Source of the DNA: Bretschneidera sinensis
Taxonomy: Eukaryota; Streptophyta; Magnoliopsida; Brassicales; Akaniaceae
Length of the DNA: 64,000 nucleotides
Assembly (NCBI GenBank): GCA_023935145.1
Contig: CM043705.1
Location: 87,578,084 to 87,642,083 of the forward strand
Direction of reading: 5' to 3'
A program made the translations under genes and the position numbers. Below the pieces are notes generated by a model. That model saw only the letters and a list, made by a program, of their open reading frames with translations, was not told where the DNA came from and made no database searches. This document shows, piece after piece, positions 55,937-64,000 of this stretch (position 1 is the first letter of the stretch; each line of letters starts with the position of its first letter).

Positions 55937-57475
55937 ATCTATATTTCGATGATAGTGCAAATATACAGAAGAACACTTCCAAGCAAGTCATCACGAAATG
56001 AAAGCCCTCCCTTCACAATTTTATGCACAGCAAACGAAGGATTTGCATGAGTACCCTTCTACATATTTTTTTTTTTTAAGGTACTTACCCAAAAAAAATA
56101 ACAAATTGAAAAGGTGTCTATAGAACTACCCTCAATAAAAATACATTATAAGGTCAAAAATTGATTCCATAATACATTTTCAACTGGTGAATCCAAAGTT
56201 AAGGTTGCAAAAGAGAAAATTAGAACAGCTGAAGAGATAGAGAACACAGCACATGCATAGTGAAGCAATTTAAATCCCTAGAGCATAAGGAGAATCGATT
56301 TTTCTCTCTTTTTTTTTTTCTGACTTCAAAAGCAAAATAAGCGAACATAGGCTTTAAAACCATCAAAGATGAAGTTCCAATAACATAATTGAGGTAAATG
56401 AAGTCCATCAGCTTAACAGAACAGCTCAGCTTTATGGCATTCCTATTTCTCTTTTGATCCATAATATAAAGAAGAGAATCCATAAAAGGAATATCAAAAT
56501 AAAGAATTAACATGCTGAAGAACTAAAAGTGAGTTCCAATTAAAATTCAAACTGCATACCCATTGATCTTCCTGGACATCATATTCAATATGCGAAAACA
56601 TTCTAAACGCTCTTCAAGATATAAAGCATATGTACAAACCCAAGCAGAATTTTCCCACACTTGACACCAGAAAACCTTTCCAGGGTCAGTTTCTTGTTCT
56701 GCACAATGTGCATTTGAACCAAATAAGACAGGCTAACAAAAAATTACAATACCTTGTGGACTTGAATCGTCCCTGAAATGTGATAGGTTAAGCATGAGAC
56801 CACTGCCCCGGCTGTAACTAATTAGCTCTTCACGAAATATAGGATCAGACTCCCTCACTGCACTGTGTACAACAGTCAAGGTTTTCAATTCTACCAAAAG
56901 ATAAGCAACTATGCAAGGGACGATGGAGTGCAAAGAAAGAATACAAGAATCAGAATGAAGTTGAAACAAAATTTATTTTTCGTTTTAAATTGGATCTCTA
57001 GAAGTTTGAAATTGACTTATCTTTGCAAATTTCTTGATGCACTAATATTGTTTCTAAAATAAAGTTCCACAGCATATTCATTGATTTACATTTCTAGTTG
57101 AACCAGGCAATTTATAACTGTTTGGTCTATTTCCAAACCAATAGGAGCTTCCAGATTATAGGTACAAGTTCATCTTCAAAATTTTAAAACCATAAAGGAG
57201 AAGGTTTCACTCACTTCTGACATGTTTCTCCTTTGGCAATACCTCATCATGATTTGTAGCCTTGACAATGGCAATATCCAATCCTTGAAGCACATCAATA
57301 ACACCTCTTAAGTACACGTTACGTACCATACTGTCAAACAATATAATAAATTAAGATGCAGACGTAAAATCACCCTGTTATCACTGTTTACTTTTACCAA
57401 TCCAACCGTTGTGGAGTCCTTTAGAGCTCCAATAGCTTTTCTCAAGCTCTGCTGAGTGCTACCACCAGCTGCCAT

Positions 57476-60285
57476 TCTTTTTCAAGAGAACATGTTCATT
57501 TAAACCCCAAAGAAAGTCATAAAGAATGCACTGCAAGACAGGAAATCATAATCAGTCCACAATTCCACATAAATGATATTGTGTCTTCATGAACTTATAC
57601 AGAATGCACTGCAAGACAGAAAAATTCAATGAACTTGATTGGACTTGAAATGTTGAAAATCATTTTTGAAATTTACCTTCATGAGCAATGAAAGTTAATT
57701 TTTGAAGTAGTTAAAAATTTATTTTGCTTGAAATTGAGCTGTGCAGCTCAAGTATGGATTAATTTAATGTTTGAGTGAGCTTATCGAGCTTGAGTTGAAT
57801 TGAAGTTGAACTCAATAAAATGATGTTCAACCCGAACTTGAGCTTCATTATTTTGAATCAAATTGAGCTTAAATTCCTTGACATATTTGGGCTTTAGTTT
57901 TCCTAATAAAACTCATTATTCTCTTTGTATTTTAGTTGTTGGCTAAATTAGTTTTTACATAACTTGTTATGAAAATAAGGGAAATTTACAAGTTCATGAA
58001 TTTTTTTTATAAAAAAAAAATACTTCAAAAATCAAAAATTTTAATAAAATTTTACAATTCAATAAAACTTACATAATAAATCAATTACACAAATTTTGGA
58101 CAAAAAAATATCATTTTAATGAATGATTTAACTTACATTTTTATAAATTGTTTAAAACTTATCAACTTTTGTTAAAAAAACTAAAGTTTAAACAATAGGT
58201 TAAAATTTATCAAAACATGTTGATTTTTTGTAAATTTAAAATTTTCATAAATGTATTTTAAATGACTAAATCATTAATTTTCTTGTTGTAAACATTAAGA
58301 TTTTAAAGAGAATTTTATGAACTTTATATAATAAAAAAATCATATAAATTTTCTCTTTAAATGAAACATTAAATTCATTTCATTTGATTATCTTATTAAT
58401 TTTGTATCTTTGATCTTTTTTCTTTCGTTTCAATTGGAATAAATCATGTTTTGAAATGTTTATTTAAGTAGATGAGGTCAACAATATACATACTTACGCA
58501 AGAGGCTAGCTAGAAAGCCTTAACTCGGGTTTATTGACATAATGATCACTCAATTTAGATTCTTCATATTAGAAATCCAGTTCGGTAATTCCCGTTAATA
58601 CCTAAAAAAGACAAATGATTGGAAAGTGCAACTTTACTTAAGTAAACTATAAATCCAAAAAAGAAGAACGATGGCTTGGCATCCAATTAACTCATAGAGA
58701 AATGGTATGCAAATATTTTCAAATATTATATCATAAATAAAAGTGAAAAATAATAAACTCAACCTTTTTTAGAGTCTTTTCAAACAAATTTTTTTGTATG
58801 TTTTTTATAAATAAAAGTGAAAAATAATTTAATTTTTTTATTTAGGAACAAAATCATAAGCTGGATTTTATATCTTTTAATCCAATAATCATATTTTACA
58901 TTATTCATGTTCCTAAATTACTTTTGTGTTGCAAAGGTGTTTACATCTTCACCACTATATAAATCAACATTCATTTTTCCTAATCAAATTTTAAATGTAA
59001 CAATGATGCATCCATTATTATTAGAATATCGAGATTATTATTTAATAAAAATATTATTTATTTTATTTAATAAAATTATTATTAATTAATTAATTAAATT
59101 AAACTATTAATAAATATTATTTTAATTGTTTATATTTAATTATAATAAAATTAATATATTTATATTGTGCAAACAGTAAAATCAATTTATACATTTTTTT
59201 AGTAATCTCAACATCTAAAAGCAATTTTACAATTTATTTACTAAATACATCAACTAGTTTGACAAAACTTTTAACATAATTTTTATCAACACCAAATGGT
59301 TTTTAACTTTACATCATTTCTAATTAAAACTGCTTTATAATCACTTTTGAATCTCAACACAAAATCAGAAGTTAAAGCCAAACGGGCCCTTATACTTAAA
59401 ATGGAAAAGAAATGTTTACTTTTTATTGAAGCGATATTACAATAATATAGTGATCTATCACAATATACGCTTATAATATTGTATAATTTTACAATATTAT
59501 TATTAAATTATCCACATAAAATTTTAGAAATAACCAATTAATTAGACAAATAACTCACACACCAATAAAATTGAAGGTTGAAATCTTGTGACCTAAAATC
59601 TCAATTTTTCTCTTTTTTAATTTTACCAGTAAATTAACCAAGGCTTCATTGTCAAGAGAAACGAAATATTGAATCGTGATTGATTGTAAATATTTGTTGG
59701 AACAATTACAATAATTTATTGAGATCAGAAATAAATAATTCTTGAGAAAAAAGAGCAAGGTATGCAGCAACAGACTGCGGGGTATGTATTATCTCCAAGA
59801 TATAGCATTTTAGTTTTATTATGCTGCATGGTTGCATTAAAATGAGAGTTCGAAGTTTTTCAAAATGTTTTTTTTTAAAAAAAATGGAATTAAAAAAAAA
59901 AAAAAAAACCAAGATGAGAATAGAAAAACAATGCAAGACAAAAGTAATATCTCATATTAATCACCCTATCATGCATAAAACATTTTCTATTAAAATATAT
60001 AATAATATATGACCATATTGCAAAGCAAGCATGCATGCGAGTAGATGTGCTTGACAATTGCCCACTACACGAATTACATTTGAAAGCAATTCTTATATGT
60101 TTTAGACATACCAGAAATTCTTATGTCGGTAGCATACAAATCATTGATAAAGAGAAAGTCTCTCTTTTTGTTTTCACATCAACTGTTTTAAATTTTTATT
60201 ATTGCAATTTATTTTATGTCCCAAACATATAAGAATTCTATATAAATTATCAATCACCCGACTAAAAGTAACTGTCTCTGCTAAG
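57476..60285. other. AT-rich intergenic region upstream of the ANTH gene
   Basis: A 19-bp segment AGAATGCACTGCAAGACAG occurs twice (about 57522 and 57601) just upstream of the ATG and may belong to a leader intron. From 57640 to 60200 the sequence is extremely A/T-rich, with long runs (59880-59910) and a TE-like end GCCAAACGGGCCC at 59378. No reading frame, RNA gene or complete element was recognised. Confidence 0.5.
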
Positions 60286-61032
60286 TTACACAATGTTGTC
60301 ATAAGCATGTCTATATTTTTCCAATTCTTCAGAGAGTTTCTCTATTATGTTACCCTGGTCAGCAATAGTATCCAAAAGTCTGGTGTTCTCATCTCGTAGA
60401 GCCTCAAATTGGCACACAATTCCTTCAATCTGTGCTTCTATGGCTTCATCACTTAACTCAAAAGCACTCTCTACAACCCTCACAACACGCCACAAGCTCA
60501 CCACAACAAGCAATCCACCTCCTTTCCTCTCCAAAAAAGCTTCCAAAATTAATGCCGCAATAACAACCGCACCATCCACAACATAACCTGGCCGCCTAAA
60601 AAACGCACTGCCTTGACCCACCGCTAGAGCCATGGATTTAGCAGAGAGCAAGCTTAGTATCGCAATTCCTCCCCAATGGTACCAAATTTTTTCTATGTTC
60701 TTCCTCTGTTTCTTCTCCGGCGTGCAAGAAAGTAAAGACGAAGATAATTCGAGGATGGTGAAGATGAGATCTATAATAAGCAATAATATGGTAATAATAT
60801 GAATTGGGTTTGATTCTAGGAAATTGGCCAAGTGGCTTCTCCATGGTGGTTTAGCATTAATTAATACATCGTCGTTCTTTGGTGGGTTGAAGAGGTAGTG
60901 TCGCCATTTTTGCCTATTGTACCAGTTTTTGATGAGATTTTGGGTTGATAGTTCAACCGATTCGACAGTTATCGAATTGGCTGGATTAGGTTGTGACGAT
61001 TGCTGGATTTTGATGGCATTTGTGGGATTCAT
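60286..61032 (-). CDS. HV1: Voltage-gated proton channel, plant Hv1 type (248 aa, single exon)
   Basis: Hv1 proteins are voltage-sensor domains that conduct protons themselves, without a separate pore. The ATG at 61032 gives 248 residues. S1 is about 76-100 (IITILLLIIDLIFTILELS) with Asp88, the position of the proton-selectivity Asp. S2 is about 119-141. S3 is about 150-167 (PGYVVDGAVVIAALILEAF) with Asp153. S4 is about 172-192 (LLVVVSLWRVVRVVESAFEL) with Arg182 and Arg185. Residues 196-243 form a coiled coil (QFEALRDENTRLLDTIADQG), the usual dimerisation segment. Only two S4 arginines are seen where animal channels have three; the first position is Ser. Length and lack of introns fit the plant family. 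The in-frame sequence upstream of Met1 is rejected because the family starts with a short polar N-terminus. Confidence 0.88.
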   Translation of the reverse strand: MNPTNAIKIQQSSQPNPANSITVESVELSTQNLIKNWYNRQKWRHYLFNPPKNDDVLINAKPPWRSHLANFLESNPIHIITILLLIIDLIFTILELSSSLLSCTPEKKQRKNIEKIWYHWGGIAILSLLSAKSMALAVGQGSAFFRRPGYVVDGAVVIAALILEAFLERKGGGLLVVVSLWRVVRVVESAFELSDEAIEAQIEGIVCQFEALRDENTRLLDTIADQGNIIEKLSEELEKYRHAYDNIV

Positions 61033-61728
61033 TTTTTCTTTTAAGAATTGTTTCAAGTTTTTGGGCTTGTTGATGGTGTGATTTCGGCCATGATTTATAA
61101 GTATAAAAAACAAACAAATTGGCAACTATGTAAGCTAAAGCACGTGAAAGGCAAGTTAGCTTCTAAAGTAAGGCGCACTTTATGGTCACGTTTACACAAT
61201 GTTGTTATTGATTTCGTCATTGAAGATGAGTAATAGGGAAATTTCAAAATATTATTTTTGGGCTAAAATTCTATTTTGATTTTTGATTCTTAAAAGTTGT
61301 AACTTATTTTTATTTTTTTTAGAGGTTGATCCTTGAGATTTCGAAATGTATATGTAAAGTGTGGTTTTAAAAAAAAACAAACCAATCAAGTTTCCATCGT
61401 TAACTAACAGAAGTTTACACAAGGGAAGAAGGGTCAGTCTAGACGGGCCTGGGCCAAGGCCCGGCTCAAGTTTTTTTTCATAAAACCAGTTTGTATATAT
61501 GCAGAGGCTTAGCCTCCCACGTCCCAAACGTAACCCCTTCTAATTTTCTTCGACCCAACTGTCTTCTTCACTGTTTCTTTCTCAAACTTCGACCACCGTG
61601 GCACCTACGTCAGTAAGTTTTCACTCTTTTCTCTTCCTTCTCAGTTTCTCTCGCTTTCCCCCTGGTTCGAGTTTACTAGGTCGTAGATTTGAATACAGGC
61701 TCGTTAAACCTGACGAAATGCGTGAATT
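61033..61728. other. Intergenic region with a possible leader on the plus strand
   Basis: 61240-61480 is A/T-rich with long A and T runs. From 61530 to 61680 the sequence becomes CT-rich (TTCTTCACTGTTTCTTTCTC), like plant 5' untranslated leaders. No coding exon was confirmed in it. Confidence 0.4.
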
Positions 61729-61835
61729 TCTCGTCGATACACGCTGCGACTAAATTTGGATGGATTCGTGCAAATTACTGGATCAATTGCTGCAGTTTGT
61801 CTTGGATTTATCTTCCCTTCTGCCGTCGCTCTAAG
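61729..61835 (+). pseudogene. Amino-acid transporter (AVT/SNAT-like) exon remnant
   Basis: One frame reads GFVQITGSIAAVCLGFIFPS followed by AVALR and then a donor-like GTGAG. This resembles the transmembrane segment QFTGATAA(V)C(I/V)GFIFPA of plant AVT-type amino-acid transporters (PF01490). A TGA lies in frame at about 61719 upstream, and no neighbouring exons of the family were found within the window. It is either a stranded exon or the visible part of a degraded copy. The call rests on this one motif. Confidence 0.4.
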
Positions 61836-63452
61836 GTGAGAACTGGATACAGCTGCACAATTTGCATTGTAAGAGACTGTCTTGGTCTTTGTCTTGCTGT
61901 TTTAGTTATGTCAAATGTTTCCTTCAAGAATTTTTGCCGGAAATCTGACGTGAAACTGAGGAAATAAGAAGTAGATTAAGAAAAAGAAAGAAAACTTGTT
62001 AAATGGAGCATGAGACAAATTTGGACTAATTGATTGATAAGTAACCTGAGATTTCATTCTATTACGTCAATGGTCACTTGAATGTTTATTCCAATGTCAC
62101 AAAGTTTCTTAAAGCTTGTGATGGGTTATGTTGAAGCCTAGCAAACAGAATTTATTGGTATGCTTATCAGAATTGGTATTCTTTGTGGTATGCTTATCAC
62201 AAAATTTCTTAAAGCTGAGTTTCATATTGCGAGTTAGCAATTAGCATTATTAATAAAACTATTATTGGCTTTAAAAAGAACTTGAAGTATATGCTTATCA
62301 GAATTAATTCGTATTTAGAATTTAGAAGTGAAGGGGAAAATGAAAGTAAATAACTTTAATGGAAACTTTTGCATTTTCTAGTAGTGATACTCTTAGTTTA
62401 CTTCATTCTTTTAATTTCATTTGTACAGCTTTTAATGTTTCTCTATAGCATATTGTCTTAGCTATCTCTTGTTCTGGATTGTGTGAAGCATACGTTCTAT
62501 TGAAGGTATATATAAAATTAATATTATGTAGTAAATTTTTATGTGCTTTATGAAATTATAATAATTATTGAGCAACTAAAAAAAATTCATTTACTGTAGG
62601 ATCGATCATACATTTCGGCCCTACTTAGAGAAAATTTATGGCTTCGCCCTGTTTACACGTGATATATTTTAGGAACGCAGCACTCCACCTGAATATTTTC
62701 CTAGTGTTTTTCCCTCCAATCTTCCACATATGCACGCCCTCATTTGAGGGCTGAATCAAGTTTTCTAAACAAATAACTTATAACTAAGCTGGTTATTCAT
62801 CTAGATAGGTAGATCTTATAAGAGGATTTAGGCCAAAATAAGTGGAAATTTTTGTAATCTTCCTGCAGTCGACTCCATTCAGTGTGGAAATCCATTTTTG
62901 AGCTCCATTGAGCGAAGATTCGTTGATCTAGGTTTTAAAATTTTGGACAAGAGGCAAAGATTTTTTTTTTTTTTGGGGGGGGGGGGGGGTGTGTGGTGGG
63001 GGGAGGGGTTATAGGAGACCAGTTAACAATTAAAGAGTGAAAATGCTGAATGTATGCGAGAAACATCACTGATTAACAAAGAAAAATTGACAGCAAGGAC
63101 TTTATTGATCTTTATTTAAAACCTTAAGTTTTACATTGTAGGATTTGGATCTTTTGTTGTTGGATTCTCTATGGTTGGGGCTTTTTATGGTTGGATGGTA
63201 TGCTATCTCATTTAAAAATAGAATCGATGGTTATTGTTAAGCCACATCCTCATTAATACTTAATTAAAATAAATGATGTGGCACAATCATAAGTGTAGAT
63301 TTAATTTTTAAATGGGGTGACATACCATCTCACCATGAAAAGCACCAATACATTGTATAATTTGAAACCATATAAACCAAAATAGGATTTTAGCCATTTT
63401 TCCTTTCCAAATAGTTTGTCTTATTTACCATAATGATACTGATTCAGTGAGC
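61836..63452. other. Intergenic region with homopolymer block and MITE-like repeat
   Basis: No gene was recognised. A T14-G15 junction lies at 62961-62989 and is followed by more G-runs to about 63008. A MITE-like inverted repeat lies at 63190-63345. Confidence 0.5.
63190..63345. mobile_element. MITE-like element with terminal inverted repeats
   Basis: Left end GGATGGTATGCTATCTCATTTAAAAATAGAATC-like (63193-63225) is mirrored at the right end by ATTTTTAAATGGGGTGACATACCATC (63305-63331). The interior has GCCACATC and GATGTGGCAC as a further inverted pair. Blocks near 11405-11470 and 26125-26190 (TCATTTAAAATTGAAT, GATAATGTGGTTTAACA) look like relatives. Confidence 0.45.
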
Positions 63453-63632
63453 ATGAGCTCACAACCATCAGATCAATCTTATACATCAACTCTATTTCCT
63501 CTCTCTCTCTCTGCATCTCCAAGCTTTAGCCCTTTCTTGGCCAAAAGAAGAAGAACCAAATCAATAATCATCAACTGCAACTCTACAAGAAGAGAACCAT
63601 CGCTTATTCTTCGATTTCTGCTTTCTTCGTAA
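63453..63632 (+). CDS. Short Ser/Arg-rich ORF, possibly a first exon with transit-peptide character
   Basis: The ATG at 63453 opens 59 codons (MSSQPSDQSYTSTLFPLSLS, then SFSPFLAKRRRTKSI) to a TAA at 63632. The Ser/Thr/Arg-rich, acid-poor composition resembles chloroplast transit peptides. A different frame continues through KKVVEAAVAVLYQF to a donor-like AAG|GTTAGC near 63693, so a frameshift or alternative start is possible. The gene would extend past the window. No family was recognised. Confidence 0.25.
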   Translation: MSSQPSDQSYTSTLFPLSLSASPSFSPFLAKRRRTKSIIINCNSTRREPSLILRFLLSS

Positions 63633-63849
63633 TCAACCCCGTAGTCCGAAAAAAGTGGTAGAAGCAGCAGTTGCAGTGCTTTACCAATTTTCAAGGTTAG
63701 CTGTCTCTCACACCCTCTCTGCTTTCTCTCTTTTTTTAGATTCAAGATTTTATTTAACTCTTTAAGATCATTTAGATTCAAGATTCCTCTCTCTCTAAAA
63801 AGATTTCTCTATGTTTGTATGTTGTTGAGTAAGCAGCTAACGTGGACCT

Positions 63850-63999
63850 TTGTTTGGTCTATGACGGAATCTTCGATAGAATGTACTATTAGTGAAGTTT
63901 GAGAACAACAGAAAGAATAGGGACTGTTTTAAAACTACCCCCAATGTAGTGGTCTGATTTAGGACATTCCGTCCAAGATTCTGTCATAGACCAAGCGGA
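63850..63999. repeat. Inverted repeat (about 35 bp arms) at the window end
   Basis: TTGGTCTATGACGGAATCTT (from 63855) is mirrored by AAGATTCTGTCATAGACCAA (63972-63994), and matching continues a few bases on each side (GAATGT / ACATTC). The loop is about 80 bp. It may be a small MITE or the start of one cut by the window edge. Confidence 0.65.
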
Positions 64000-64000
64000 G

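Larger units (their letters stand above)
50939..55941 (+). mobile_element. Decayed Ty1/copia element in an ANTH-gene intron, target duplication ATCTA
   Basis: Two 243-bp LTRs (50944-51186 and 55694-55936) start TGTT and end AAATTCACA. They are flanked by ATCTA at 50939-50943 and 55937-55941. The LTRs differ at about 20 positions (about 8 percent by hand count), so the insertion is old. TGGTATCAGAGC follows the 5' LTR and GAGGGGGAG precedes the 3' LTR. The element lies antisense to the host gene. Its length (4993 bp) is nearly complete. Confidence 0.95.
47258..57475 (-). pseudogene. Clathrin-assembly protein (AP180/CALM, ANTH family) gene, probably a pseudogene
   Basis: Readable exons (high to low): 57475-57374, 57283-57215, 56890-56753, 56659-56560, 50386-50303, 50149-50099, 50010-49945, 49852-49787, 49700-49621, 49494-49425, 48831-48658, 48564-48492, 48395-48280, 47584-47258. 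They encode the ANTH start (QQSLRKAIGALKDSTTVG), [53 protein letters not shown] and YFEMKRHDAIRALEIYQ. A tail with NPF and DPF motifs (APNPFEAV, DPFYASS, TNPFGD) would bind EH-domain proteins and AP-2. Such proteins bind PIP2 and recruit clathrin. Lesions: the conserved ANTH exon after KEKHVR is missing; exon 2 is one base short at its acceptor; the 56560 exon lost one base after ECFRIL; the 49787 exon ends in TAG where Gln is usual. A copia element sits in the 56559-50387 intron. The closest family type is the At5g35200 group. Confidence 0.75.

Noticed and set aside
61033..61125. N-terminal extension of the Hv1 frame by 31 residues
   Set aside because: It is A/T-rich sequence without conservation in the family; Met at 61032 gives the usual length.
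61689..61967. 92-residue plus-strand frame
   Set aside because: It is out of frame with the only recognisable motif in the region (61729-61835) and matches no known family.

Overview
This is nuclear DNA of a flowering plant, most likely a eudicot. It carries spliced genes with plant-type introns, plant gene families (secreted glycine-rich protein, pectinesterase/invertase inhibitor, plant ANTH clathrin-assembly protein, plant Hv1 proton channel, plant TTC1) and a dense load of plant LTR retrotransposons. The species cannot be fixed from the sequence. No rRNA, tRNA, CRISPR array or prokaryotic operon was seen.

Bases 1-9760 are a decayed Ty3/gypsy element of the Tat type on the minus strand, cut by the left window edge. 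Its 5' LTR is at 9162-9760. Leftward follow gag, protease, RT-RNase H, a second (archaeal-type) RNase H and integrase. Next come a plus-strand (antisense) gene remnant like the plant 'putative gypsy-type transposon' family, and two tandem-repeat arrays in the 3' untranslated region.

Bases 10232-35717 are a direct tandem segmental duplication of a roughly 4 kb unit [glycine-rich protein gene - spacer - PMEI-like gene]. Three LTR elements have expanded it. Copy A took an Athila-like element without pol (12647-17840) and an intact young copia (17979-23022). Copy B took a decayed Tork/Tnt1-like copia (27344-33272). Each copy preserves the empty site of the other's insertions, so all three insertions postdate the duplication. 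Only the glycine-rich gene of copy B (24875-25348) is fully open; its copy A homologues and both PMEI genes are broken.

Bases 37817-43548 hold a five-exon TTC1-type TPR co-chaperone gene that appears intact. Bases 44100-46880 are a LINE remnant carrying a solo Tat-type LTR, an almost fully palindromic foldback element and a perfect 164-bp tandem duplication.

Bases 47258-57475 (minus strand) are a clathrin-assembly (AP180/ANTH) gene. One conserved ANTH exon is missing, there is a frameshift and an in-frame stop, and a 5-kb copia element sits in one intron; it is best read as a pseudogene. Bases 60286-61032 encode an intact single-exon voltage-gated proton channel (Hv1). The right end holds an amino-acid-transporter exon remnant, a MITE-like repeat, an unidentified short ORF and a terminal inverted repeat.

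The host genes do not form a pathway. The architecture is that of gene islands embedded in nested retroelements.
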